Assembly: GCA_029237695.1 (NCBI GenBank)
Contig: CM055279.1
Span: 22,075,919 to 22,139,918 of the forward strand
Source of the DNA: Conchocele bisecta
Taxonomy: Eukaryota > Mollusca > Bivalvia > Lucinida > Thyasiridae
DNA length: 64,000 bases
Reading direction: 5' to 3'
Part shown: piece after piece, positions 35,688 through 45,211 of the stretch
Layout: every line of letters starts with the position of its first letter
How positions within the stretch are numbered: the first letter of the stretch is position 1
Notes under the pieces: generated by a model
Seen by the model: only the letters and a program-made list of their open reading frames with translations
Told to the model about the DNA's origin: nothing
Databases searched by the model: none
Made by a program: the position numbers and the translations under genes

Positions 35688-35878
35688 TTAAAGTAATTCG
35701 TATAAATGTTTAATCCAAACGTGTCCATTCTCTGTTGTTGTGACACAGTCGGCATTCATGTGGAATAATATGTTCCTACTAATTATAAACGCGATGATAT
35801 TTGCCAGATAGCGATCCTAACGTATCATGGACGCTGGCGTTTATTTGGAGGAATGAAAACATAAACATACATATATAC

Positions 35879-36363
35879 GGAATCCCTGGAAGGACTTCTG
35901 ACTTCAATACTTCTAGCTTCGTTACTTTCTACTTCCTTACATGTACTTCTAACTTCCAACTTCATCACTTCCTACTCCTAACTTCATTACTTCTTGCTTC
36001 TAACTTCTTTACTTTTTACTTCGAACTTCCAACTTCATCACTTCTTACGTCTAACTTCCTTACTTCTAACTTCCTTGCTTCTAACTGCATTACTGCATTC
36101 AAGTAATGAAGTTAGAAGTAAGGAAGTTAGAAGTAATAAGTAATGAAGTTAGAAGTAATGAAGTTAGAAGTAAGGAAGTTTGAAGTAATAAGTAATGAAG
36201 GTAGAAGTAATGAAGTTAGAAGTCAGGAAGTTAGAAATAAGAAGTGATGAAGTTGGAAGATAGAAGTAATGAAGTTAAAAGTAGAAGTAATGAAGTTGGA
36301 AGTTAGAAGTAGGGAAGTAAACAGTAATGAAATTGGAAGTTAAAAGTAAGGAAGCTTCCATAT
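35879..36363. mobile_element. Purine/pyrimidine minisatellite foldback (family K), large copy
   Basis: The left half (pyrimidine strand, CTTCTAACTTCATTACTT) runs to about 36095 and the right half is its purine-strand mirror. The outer ends, GGAATCCCTGGAAGGACTTC and GGAAGCTTCC, are diverged. Confidence 0.75.
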
Positions 36364-36729
36364 ATATATGACAAAAACACATGTACAATATAACCTTAAT
36401 GATCTGTCGTTTTAGTTCAGCTGCTCCAAAATGTATAATATGCTCTAGTATGCAGTATGCTCATCCTCAATATTACAATAAAACCGGCGTTACCGGAAAC
36501 CTCACAACACTGGCCAATCCATGCAATATCTCAGAGGAACCTGGTAGTTCTACATGATCTTTGGCATATTGCATGTCAATCTGATCTGCTTATTCTATTA
36601 CGTGCTTCGTAATCAGTGCACATGGTCGTATTTAACCATAAAACATCTGACTCCTTATAATTATAATTAAGTAACATTAAAAAACATCATTTTCATGACA
36701 GAACACTTCGGTGTGTTTCTTTCGAGTGA
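36364..36729. other. Nothing recognised
   Basis: AT-rich, with no open frame or shared repeat. Confidence 0.35.
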
Positions 36730-37273
36730 CTGCTAGAAACTGATGTTTAGCTCGCCTGCACGAAGTGCAGAAGAGCTTATGGCATACCCCCGCGTCGTCG
36801 GCGTCCAAAAACTTAACGTTGGGGTAAACGTCTTATAACTTCTGTTTCCTTTCATCGAACACCTTCTTATTTCATACATGCATTCCTCAGATGACCCTCT
36901 ATCACGATGTAGCAAATCCATGACACAACATACAAACTTACCCCAAGGTCAAGGTCACAAACTTATTATATTCATAAACTTAACGTTGAGGTAAATGTCT
37001 TATAACATCTGTTTCCTGACATGGAACGCCTTGATATTTTATACATGCATTCATCTGATGATACTTAATCAGGCTGTAGCAAATCCACGACCCAGCAACC
37101 CAACCCTTACCCCAAGGTCAAGGTCACAAACTTAGCATGTTCATAAACTTAACGTTGGTGTAAATGTTGTGTAACTTTTGTTCATTTATAGGGAACTCCT
37201 TCATAGTGCATACATGCATTCATCTGATGATACTCTATCGTTCTATAGCAAATCCTTGACCCACCCCTTTCCC
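36730..37273. repeat. Tandem satellite, about 170 bp unit, left block
   Basis: About three units containing AAACTTAACGTTGGGGTAAA, ATACATGCATTCATCTGATGA, GTAGCAAATCCACGACCCA and CCCCAAGGTCAAGGTCACAA. It is continuous with the block at 56683-58145 and was split by the Polinton. Confidence 0.8.
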
Positions 37274-37278
37274 CAAGG

Positions 37279-37629
37279 AGTAGTATAAAGGGAGTCGAAA
37301 TGATACCACCTACGGTGGCATCATTTCCACCCCTTTATACTACTCCCACCACCCCCGAAAAAGTACAAATTGGTTTTAACGAGGAAATTGTTCCCACCAC
37401 CCGAAAAATCCAAAATTGGTGTCATAAATACAACATGTTGTTTTCACGTCCAATTGAACAGATAAAACGATAGTCTTAAAAAGGATTTATTTTTGTCTCG
37501 TTGTCATAAATACATCATGTTTTTTCGACAGTAAATTTATGATAAAATAATTATTTCAATGTGCCCACGAGTGATAGTTTTATATTCCAACACCCCATTT
37601 TTCTCCTCCAATATAGCTAATTTATTTCG
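37279..37629 (+). repeat. Polinton left terminal inverted repeat
   Basis: 351 bp, matching the right TIR (56329-56677) in inverted orientation with a 2 bp length difference. The outermost 66 bp (37279-37344) is an imperfect palindrome. The inner end holds an inverted copy of the last about 25 codons of the zinc-finger gene, with a one-base insertion in the TATAGTTTTATATTCC region. Confidence 0.92.
37434..37467 (+). promoter_or_regulatory. Promoter-like block in left TIR
   Basis: CATGTTGTTTTCACGTCC followed by AATTGAACAGATAAAA. The same block occurs at 37675-37709, 56024-56057 (minus), 56051-56084 and 56491-56525 (minus). No gene starts directly after this copy. Confidence 0.5.
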
Positions 37630-37674
37630 ACGATGTCGAATTGTAGTCCAATTATATTGGTGTCATAAATACCT

Positions 37675-37709
37675 TATGTTTTTTTTCACGTCCAATTGAA
37701 CATATAAAT
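37675..37709 (+). promoter_or_regulatory. Promoter-like block before the leftmost gene
   Basis: TTATGTTTTTTTTCACGTCC then AATTGAACATATAAA, ending 30 bases before the first ATG (37739). ATATAAA could serve as a TATA box. The upstream word ATTGGTGTCATAAATAC is also shared with the TIR copy. Confidence 0.55.
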
Positions 37710-37738
37710 TTAATAGGATTATAAAAATATATAACAAA

Positions 37739-38149
37739 ATGGATAATAAAATACACAACGAATTGGAATTGTATAATGACCTTGCTGAAGAATTTACGCC
37801 GCTGTTTCTACAGTATTAAAACACGGTAAAATGACAATTACTATGTGGTATCGAATACATGAAATATCAGCGTAATTTATTACGCTGCGATAAAAACGTT
37901 GCATTTACAATATTTAAACCGGCAATTATGTCGCCGGTATAAGTCTCAAATTTATGAATGAAGCGACTAAATAGGATCAATAGGATCGTAGAAACACTAC
38001 CGAAATATTATCAAACTAATTTTATAAAACAGTTTAAAATCAAAGATTCGTTTACGGATATGCGTTTCTACAATATCGCTTTTAACGAAGAAATTGGAAA
38101 ATTATTAGAAGAAATTGGAAATTATTGAACAGAAAAAAACAACTATTAG
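37739..38149 (+). pseudogene. Polinton left-end small gene, copy 1 (degenerate)
   Basis: Begins ATGGATAATAAAATAC and can be aligned along its length with the next gene (ATGGATAATACAATAC, CAGCGTAATTTATTACGCT, AAAACGTTGCATTTACA, CCGGCAATTATGTC). A stop after about 26 codons and several indels break it. The product would be a small protein of about 120 residues of unknown role. Position just inside the TIR and behind the promoter-like block suggests an early gene. Confidence 0.5.
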
Positions 38150-38154
38150 AGAAA

Positions 38155-38528
38155 ATGGATAATACAATACAATTGGAATTGAAAATTTTTAATAACTGTG
38201 TTGAAGAAATTTATGAATCTTATGGGGGTTGGTTAATAATCCTGTATATAAATTCTATAAAATGAGAACACTAGGCGATATCGAATATATGAAATACCAG
38301 CGTAATTTATTACGCTCCGATAAAAACGTTGCATTTACATATATACCGGCAATTATGTCAACCATACAAGAGGCAAATACAAACATTAAGAGGATAATGC
38401 GTATCGGATATGAAACTAAGGTGTATTATATAAAATTGTTAAAACCCAACGATTTATTTACGAATATACATTTCTACGATATCGCTTATAAAGAAATTGA
38501 AAAAATTATTATTGAACAGCAATGTTGA
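38155..38528 (+). pseudogene. Polinton left-end small gene, copy 2 (one frameshift)
   Basis: The ATG at 38155 opens a frame that shifts at a GGGGG run near 38226; from there 99 codons are open to 38528. The long part is lysine- and tyrosine-rich with no hydrophobic segment and ends IEKIIIEQQC. It is a tandem duplicate of 37739-38149, and the two are separated by only a few bases. I do not recognise the family. The frameshift could be a sequencing error at the homopolymer. Confidence 0.5.
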
Positions 38529-38719
38529 TGCTAAGACAAATAACATCTCCCTGAAACCGTGTGTCCATTTATCCCTATGAACCTGCTAAGGTCAAAGATC
38601 GTGTCATGACACCGGCCGGAGTTGTCTGCCCATTTCAAACGGTCGGACTCCGAACGCCGTTGTCATGCAGTTGTTTACCATAGCGACCACATTTGTAGGG
38701 ATAGAAATAAATAAATAAA

Positions 38720-38797
38720 ATGTTTAGCTCCAACGCGGCGCGAACCCACGACCCTCGTCTCTATAGATTATCACCTTAACCACACGACCACGAAGGC
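38720..38797 (-). tRNA. tRNA-like pseudogene or SINE head inside the Polinton
   Basis: On the minus strand, TGGTCGTGTGGTTAAGGTG resembles an A box region and GTCGTGGGTTCGCGCCGCG a B box/T arm. The acceptor ends (AGCCTTC and GGAGCT) pair only partly and the anticodon arm is poor, so a functional tRNA is unlikely. The A-rich (AAAT)n stretch beside it at 38706-38719 on the plus strand is not in the position expected for a SINE tail. Confidence 0.35.
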
Positions 38798-39060
38798 TGT
38801 TATGATAAACATTACCTAGTGTTGTACAATTATCAATTACACGGGTTATGAACCATACGTAAATTGATAGCCAAGGTAAACAGAGCCGAGTGTATCAATT
38901 ACACAGACGGTGTGTACAGTGTAATACTCGACTGAATTTGTAATTCTCAGTGAAAAACACATGTTGTATAGGTATGTAAATTTGTTTACTGCATCAATAT
39001 AATTTTGAAAAAATTAGGAAAATTATAAAATTAAGAAAAAAATTTTTTTTTTAAATTATT
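38798..39060. other. Noncoding gap with AT-rich repeat word
   Basis: Includes an inversion of TCAATTACAC (38834 / 38897) and, at 39001-39025, a 25 bp word starting AATTTTGAAAAAATTAGG that recurs exactly at 48586-48610. Confidence 0.5.
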
Positions 39061-39581
39061 TTATAATGGTGCTGTAACATTTCCTCCGACTTTATTTCCA
39101 AGTTTTACCCTAAATTTATCCCAATCAGTACACTCAATTTTGGGCATGGTGGCGCGCGCCTTGATCCTTATATCATTTTTTAATTCTTCATATCTCCCCA
39201 TTTCTTCCACCACGGATTCAAACTCTAAATTTGATATTTTCTTATCGGCCAACGCTTTGGACACCATAACGTCGATGCTATTTTTCTTAGACCTAGCGAG
39301 AACGGATATTCTATCATGTTTTCTACTTTTTTTCTCGAGTTTTCCACCCACCGCCCTAATTACCATACAAAGTGTTCCAGATAAAACTGTAATTCCACTC
39401 AAAACCCCTGCAAGTGGAATCATTACAATTGTAGATAGCGTTGCAGCAGTCCCCGCCCCACACAACACAAGAAACACTTGCCAGAACCGTACTAGATGCT
39501 TCAGCTATGTTTGCCGCGCGCTTATATTTTTTAGCGTGTCTTTTTCTTATTTGCACATTCTCTAACTAAAATATCCTGCAT
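39061..39581 (-). pseudogene. Polinton two-helix membrane protein, frameshifted
   Basis: The ATG at 39581 and the following frames give, in pieces, a basic N-terminus (KRHAKKYKRAAN), two hydrophobic segments (around VLASVSCVVW and TLSTIVMIPLAGVLSGITVLSG) and a charged helical tail (HDRISVLARSKKNSID...EFESVVEEMGRYEELK). Frame changes occur near 39553 and 39466. A membrane hairpin followed by a cytoplasmic helical domain is reminiscent of SLATT-type architecture, but this is a shape comparison only. The family seems common in invertebrate Polintons. Its role is unknown, perhaps in the virion membrane or exit. Confidence 0.5.
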
Positions 39582-39614
39582 AGCGACGATATTATTCAAC
39601 CTAAATCTGAACTT

Positions 39615-39712
39615 CTTTCGTTAATTGGATATAGTGTTGGTGGAGTGGTATTGAGAGTTGGATACAGTGTTGGTGGAGTGGTATTGAGAGTTGGATATGG
39701 TGATTCGTTCAT
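39615..39712. repeat. Tandem repeat, about 37 bp, 2.3 copies
   Basis: TTGGATATAGTGTTGGTGG AGTGGTATTGAGAG is repeated with TTGGATACAGTG and TTGGATATGGTG starts. It lies just past the 3' end of the fibre gene. Confidence 0.7.
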
Positions 39713-40275
39713 AGTTAAATTTATTTTAATATATTAGTATTTACACAATAAGTTCAATTAACAATGAGACAATAGTGGAAGAACTCTCTGAGTCACCGAT
39801 TTTCGTAATAAAGTTAATAACACTACCTTTGGAAAGTCTAATTCGATCATTACCGGCGAACGAAACAATCGTCGAACTATCTCCAGAGATTTTAGTGACT
39901 CCAACCCCCCGTTCTTTCCCATCTACTACAATATTTATCGCGACCGCGCCCACAGGTTTACCATTAGCATTAACCGAGCAGACCGCCATTTGGATAACTT
40001 CACCTGCAGCTGTCATAGTGTATCCCCATATTTATTACTCGCTTTGGCACCGAACGAATATTCATAGTGCCCCACAACCAATGGGCCCCGCTTCTCAGCC
40101 CAAACTGTTGTGACACGTTTTGGTGTTTTCATTGTTTTCACTATTCCGGCAAGCGCCCTGTTTGCGTTATATGCCTCAGTACGAATCTCATAAGAGGCCT
40201 CCTCAAGAGTTTCTTTGGTCGCGGCTATACGATCATGTTTCAGTTTATCAGAAACTTCGGTTATTTTTTCATCTA

Positions 40276-41828
40276 TACTGAGCAAAACTAGAAACGTCCC
40301 TCCATGTTTAAGGAAAGATTCATCAAAAACCAAAAGGGTTACTTTTAAAAATCAAAATGGAAAACAAGTTCATTCATTTTCTGTATCAAAGCAATAAATT
40401 GCATTTGGATATCTTGTTAAATATTCGAGAGATAACCGGCCAAGGGCGGTAGGGGTCAAAATCAAAAATCACAAAAACTCAGAAATGTGTTACTTAATGT
40501 TTAGAGATGGAATTTCAATAAGTAATGTGGCAAATTGAGTAAATCTCGTTAGTACCGAGTGTGGCCACCATTTGCATGAATGCATGCAATGATCCTACGC
40601 CGCATCGACGTGACGTAACGCAATACCAGTGCGTTGGGCAAATTCCTCCATTCCCGTTGTAACGCCCGTGTAAGATCGCGAACATTGTCAATCTGATGGT
40701 TAGCTCGTGCTTTGCGGCCCAGCTCATCCCATATGTGCTCAATGGGATTGAGATCCGGGGAGGACCGCGGGGCCATGGCATGACGTCGACGTTGTTTTGC
40801 TGTAAGTATTGAGTGGTGACCCTGGCTACGTGAGGGCGGGCATTGTCGTGCATCAATGTCACACCAGGACCATGCTGACGGATAAATGGTAAGGCATGTG
40901 CATTTAGCACATCTGCAACATAACGTTGTGCATTGATGTTGCCTGTACAACAACCAAATCTGTCTTCCGGTTTCCCATGATCCCACCCCAGACCATTACA
41001 CTCCCTCCCCCAAACCTGTTCTTCTCAACAATGCAACAATCGGTGAATCTTTCATTTCTACGCCTGTATACCCGTAATCTTCCGTCAGCATGACTAACTG
41101 TGAACCGAGATTCATCGGTGAACAAAACTCGGTTCCAGTCAGCCCTTCTCCAGTTCAGATGACGTCGCGCCCATAACAGTCTGGCAGCACGGTGACGTTG
41201 GGTCATTATCTCATTGGTTGGGCGTTACGACGTAACCGGTTGCGAATGGTCTGCCCTGAGACACCGTATCGCCTAGCAGTGACTGTGGCTGCCAATCGAC
41301 GTTGACGTAAGTGCGTCAACGTAATGTAACGATCGGCTCTAGCCGTCGTTACACGAGGCCTACCAGGTCGCTGCCGGTCGTGAACAGCCCCAGTCTGCTG
41401 GTACCGGGCTGCAAGACGATCAATCGTCTTCCGACAGCAACCAAACCGAGGCGCGACCGCCCTGGCGGCCCATCCCACCCGCAAGCATCCCAATTGCCTG
41501 ATTTCGCTCGTTTTCGGAAAGCCGTGGCATATCGAAAACAGTGAAAAATTAAAAAAGTTTTTTAATTTTCCGAATAGCCCCTATCGCATGAATGGTACGA
41601 CATGAACTGAATCACCTTATCGATGACAAGTATAGCGTGCACGTGCAAAAAGTGGAAATCAACGTTCCGGTCACTGGCCGCTATGTAAACCGTGTGTATC
41701 GGCTAAACTCTACACGATCGTATTCTGACTCGCCACGGTTTAAAATACATGTACTTTGAACATGTGGTACATACATAGACAGAGCTACACCGGCTATAAA
41801 ACAGGGACGTTTCTAGTTTTGTTGAGTA
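40276..41828 (-). mobile_element. Tc1-type transposon inserted in the fibre gene (1,553 bp)
   Basis: Ends TACTGAGCAAAACTAGAAAC and the near inverse GTTTCTAGTTTTGTTGAGTA are flanked by TA (40274-40275, 41829-41830). Removing the insert restores CATC-TA-GTTCGGTAAGTG, a word present intact in a neighbouring fibre repeat (41969-41984), so the insertion site is certain to the base. Confidence 0.9.
40549..41530 (-). pseudogene. Tc1-family DD34E transposase, frameshifted
   Basis: Starts MPRLSENERNQAIGML at 41530. Helix-turn-helix regions follow (CCRKTIDRLAARYQQTG and RRYGVSGQTIRNRL). The catalytic domain shows FTDESRF (first D), GGGSVMVWGGI, MHDNARPH (second D) and PDLNPIEHIWDELGR (the E), spread over three frames. 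Breaks are visible near 41450, 41207, 40930 and 40770. Length about 330 codons, normal for the family. It is inactive, so the host element could only move with a transposase from elsewhere. Confidence 0.9.
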
Positions 41829-43036
41829 TAGTTCGGTAAGTGTCGCTTTTCTGCTGAGAGAGTCCTCTAAACGCAACGCATCATAAGCCTCCGTAATGGT
41901 CGCCTGGTGGCCTTCTAAGGCTTTATCAATACCCGACCTGGCCTCTTTTTGAAATTCTGTTATTTTTTCATCTAGTTCGGTAAGTGTCGCTTCTCTGTTG
42001 ATAGAGTCCTCTAAGAGCAACACCCTATAAGCTTCCGTAATATCCGCCTGGTGGTCTTCTGGGGCTTTCTCAATACCCGTTCGGACTCCATCAAGATCAA
42101 ACCGGGTCTCTTTTTTAAATTCGGTTATTTTTTCGTATATGTCAGTAAGTGCCGCTTCTCTGTTGAGAGAGTCCTCTGAGCGTAACGCCCCATAAGCCTC
42201 CGCAATAGCCTCTTTGTGGTCTTCTCGGACCCCCTCAACCCCCGATCTGGTCTCTTTCAGAAATTCGGCTATTTTACCGTCTAGTTCGGTAAGTGTCGCT
42301 TCTTTACTATGAGAGTTCTCTAAGCGCAACGCATCATAAGCCTCCGCAATGGCCTCCTCAAGGTTCGACTGGTGGTCTTCTCGGACTTTATACAATACCC
42401 GACCGGGTCTCTTTTCGAAATTTGGTTATTTTTTTATCTAGTTCAGTAAGTGCCGCTTCTCTGATGAGAGAGTCCTCTGAGCGCAACACCTCATAAGCCT
42501 TCGTAAGGTCCGCCTGGTGGTCTTCTCGTGCTTTCTCAATACCCGACGTGGCCTCATTTCGAAAATCGATTATTTTCCCGTCTAATTCAGCAGTGTAGCT
42601 TCTTTGCTGAGAGAGTCTTCTAAGCGCAACGCATCATAAACCTCCGTAATGTCAGCCTTGCGGTCTTCTCGGGCTTTATCAATCCCCAACCGGGCCTCTT
42701 TTCTAAATTTGGTTATTTTTTTACCTAGTTCGTTTAGTTCCATATGCGTTTCTTCACGACTTTGTGTATTCACAACCAGGGCATATTCTCTAAGTTGTGA
42801 TAGTAGACTCTTGTGAATCTCGTCCGTGGCCATCGATATAGTTCTATTGATCAAGGCCTTTGTTTTTTGGGTAGTTAAAAAGTCGCCCTCTGTCGGGATG
42901 AATCCCCCTTCTGCCGGTTCCAAATTATTTGAATTTGTCACCCAATCGGAAGAACTACCTGGTCCGTATATACTCATAATGTTGATAATATATATTACGA
43001 ACATGCGTTTAATTCTAAATAATTTTCTTAAATTAA

Positions 43037-43747
43037 TTAATTTGAAATTTCTAGGACTACCGAAATCGGGTAATCGTTCTTCAACTCTCGCCCTTTATCA
43101 TCGAGAATAGAAATCTTCAACTCGTGGATGTGTCCCGATTCCAAAACTTTCATCTCGGGGTGTGGGAAGTCTAAGGTCACAGTCTCGCCATAGAAACAGT
43201 CGCTGGCGGGCACAGTTTTAAGTAATGTGCTGGGGGATCCGTCTACCGTGTTGTACGATGTGTTCACACGATCAAGGTGCACCTCGCCGTGGTAATAACC
43301 CGCGGGGAAGACAAAGTGCAACGGGAACACTCGCCCTTCATTCTCGTTGTAAGGGGGTTGATATTTAAATCCTAACATTGAGGCCAACCCCGGAGTGATC
43401 TCTAATTTTTTATCAACGTCCAATGTCGCAATCCCCGTGGCTTTTGAGACTGTGACCTTGACACAATCAGGCATACTCTTTGTGATTAAAGCTTGGACAT
43501 CTCTGACACCCCAAAGGCCGGGAGGTAATACGACAGATGATTCAATAAAATCTAAGGGTACGATAGTCTCTAACAGTCCGTCTACTACCTGCCCGACTGT
43601 GTTGATCTCCTTATACAGTTCAATGTTTTTCCATCCAACCGTGAAGGTGATTGATCTAAGGCCTACCCGGCGTTTTCCGCAGCAGTTGTCTATTAATTTT
43701 TGAAGTTCACAACTCCCTTTTTGAACATTAGTTATAGTAGCAAACAT
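43037..43747 (-). CDS. Polinton minor capsid (penton-like single jelly-roll) protein, intact
   Basis: 236 codons from ATG at 43747 (MFATITNVQKGS); an upstream in-frame start at 43777 would overlap the divergent gene and is less likely. The sequence is beta-rich with no membrane segment. Marks shared with Polinton minor capsid proteins as I know them are the internal LASMLGFKY, the TLLKTVP segment and the C-terminal ILDDKGREL...VVLEI strand. By family knowledge such proteins form the pentameric vertices under which fibres dock. It starts 14 bp from the divergent gene at 43762, implying a shared promoter region. It is one of the few fully open structural genes here. Confidence is higher for Polinton origin than for the exact capsid role. 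Confidence 0.7.
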   Translation of the reverse strand: MFATITNVQKGSCELQKLIDNCCGKRRVGLRSITFTVGWKNIELYKEINTVGQVVDGLLETIVPLDFIESSVVLPPGLWGVRDVQALITKSMPDCVKVTVSKATGIATLDVDKKLEITPGLASMLGFKYQPPYNENEGRVFPLHFVFPAGYYHGEVHLDRVNTSYNTVDGSPSTLLKTVPASDCFYGETVTLDFPHPEMKVLESGHIHELKISILDDKGRELKNDYPISVVLEISN

Positions 43748-43761
43748 AATAATATCTTTCA

Positions 43762-45211
43762 ATGGATACCAAAGCATTTAGCTTTAACTCTAATGTAAAG
43801 TACGCGGTCGGAGGTAAATACACACAAAAAGACGTTGTTAACCCCCTTGTACACCCAACCGTAACGGTTAGACCGGACAGCGGCTTTGTCACCAATTTCC
43901 CTAATATCTTTGAACAATATAGGCTGCCCAAGATTACTACGATGGAGGTGGTAAACAGGTGGAAAGCAACACCGATGCAGTTTTGGCAGAACCAATAAAT
44001 TTCGCTGTATGGTGCGCAACAGCCGGGTGTGGAGTTTCATATAAAGACCATCTGACATCCAAGAATGTCATGCTCCAAAGTGTCTACAACTTTCACGTGT
44101 ATTATACTATTAGGAGGATTCTCAAAGAACTAGGTATTTCACTACCTCAAGACGACGCCTGGGATCCCATTTCCAACGCATACGACCGTATGGCCTTTGA
44201 AAGACTGTGTAACGAATTTAACGTTTCAAAAGACGCGGACTGGAGACAGAAAGTATTTCCTACCAGCACCGGCCTCGGGGACGTTCTCATTCACGGCCAG
44301 TCCGGGAATTGGACACAGACTGATTTTAGACACGATTACTCCGGTGACCACATCGTCAGTCGGAACGCCGGGGATTTTTGACCCCGCGCGACTATGACAT
44401 TCGGGCCGGAAGTGTCTGGAGGTCGGCACTGTGGCGTGTTTTCTTGTAAAATGTTACCTCCGAAACGGGCTCACGTCGATTATATACAGCAGGCTGCTGA
44501 GGTTCAGGACGCGTGGGGTAAATTTATGTTAGATAAGGGTATAGGGTTCACGCAGGCCGGGGTTACTCGCGTCAACGACTCCATTCGCACATACGTCTGG
44601 GCCATCCTCGGCGCACAGAAGCAAACTCGCAGTTCTATACTGGGCACGGGAACGGCGTTTGATGCACAAAACAATTCTTGGCACTTGTAGAGGACGCCAT
44701 CTCAGCTAGGGTGGACCTGGAGAAGGCGATCCAGAATTATCAAGACGTTTTACAGAATGCCAGCACCCCAGTAGACTATGTATTTGGAATAGGTCTTTAT
44801 ATGGCGCCGAGCAATATGATACTACGAGACGACCCGGTTGACGGTTACAATAATCAGATCGTAATCGCCACCGCCAATCAAAAAATCGGCCACAACGGTA
44901 ACGTGAACACGGATATCATCAAGCGCACCCCCAACATGATCGGGTTCAACAGTGGAACCGATTTCATAAAACACAAAATGGATACACCTCCCCCAATTCG
45001 TAAATTGGACACACAATCGAACCCAGTACCACCAATTCGTAAATTGGATGCACCATCGAGTTCCATCAACAGACCAATCGCGATTGGAGAAACACCAATC
45101 ATCAACACCAATCGCAGATTGGGTGAAATTGGAAGCACAACACACGAGGAGGAGAAATTAGGGCTCGTCATCACCCTCGTGGCGATCGGATTATTTACGC
45201 TTTGGTTGTAG
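43762..45211 (+). pseudogene. Polinton structural-type protein with C-terminal membrane anchor, four fragments
   Basis: About 480 codons. Pieces: MDTKAFSFNSNVKYAVGGKY...WKATPMQFW (43762-43995), FAVWCATAGCGVSYKDH...YDRMAFERLCNEF (43959-44381), HVDYIQQAAE...SIRTYVWAILGAQKQTR (44394-44690), and a piece with ILRDDPVDGYNNQIVIAT plus a low-complexity PPIRKLD linker (to 45211). The end is hydrophobic (LGLVITLVAIGLFTLWL). There is one in-frame stop (44379) and at least two frame changes. The first three parts look like a soluble, well-conserved domain that I associate with invertebrate Polintons, function unknown. The C-terminal linker contains four of the CCAAT...ATTGG palindromes. It converges tail to tail with the next gene, overlapping it by about 20 bp. 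Confidence 0.6.

Larger units (their letters stand above)
39741..42977 (-). pseudogene. Polinton fibre-like protein: coiled-coil shaft plus C-terminal head, interrupted by a Tc1 element
   Basis: Start chosen at 42977 (MSIYGPGSS). A short N-terminus is followed by at least seven repeats of about 48 residues (one 55) built on A-DAL-R-LEDSL-REATLTELDEKITEF, predicted long helices, as in a trimeric shaft. The last repeat (SIDEKITEVSDKL) lies beyond the Tc1 insertion (40276-41828). A beta-rich C-terminal segment of about 150 residues (KRVTTVW... to 39741) would be the head, with a frame change or restart at 40013-40016 (TATGA overlap). Repeat spacing shows indels between 42312 and 42612, so the shaft is frameshifted too. 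Location beside the penton-like gene fits a vertex spike that attaches to cells. Its fibre role is inferred from shape and position. Confidence 0.65.

Noticed and set aside
37739..38528. Left-end genes as toxin-antitoxin pair
   Set aside because: The two ORFs are duplicates of one gene, not two different partners.
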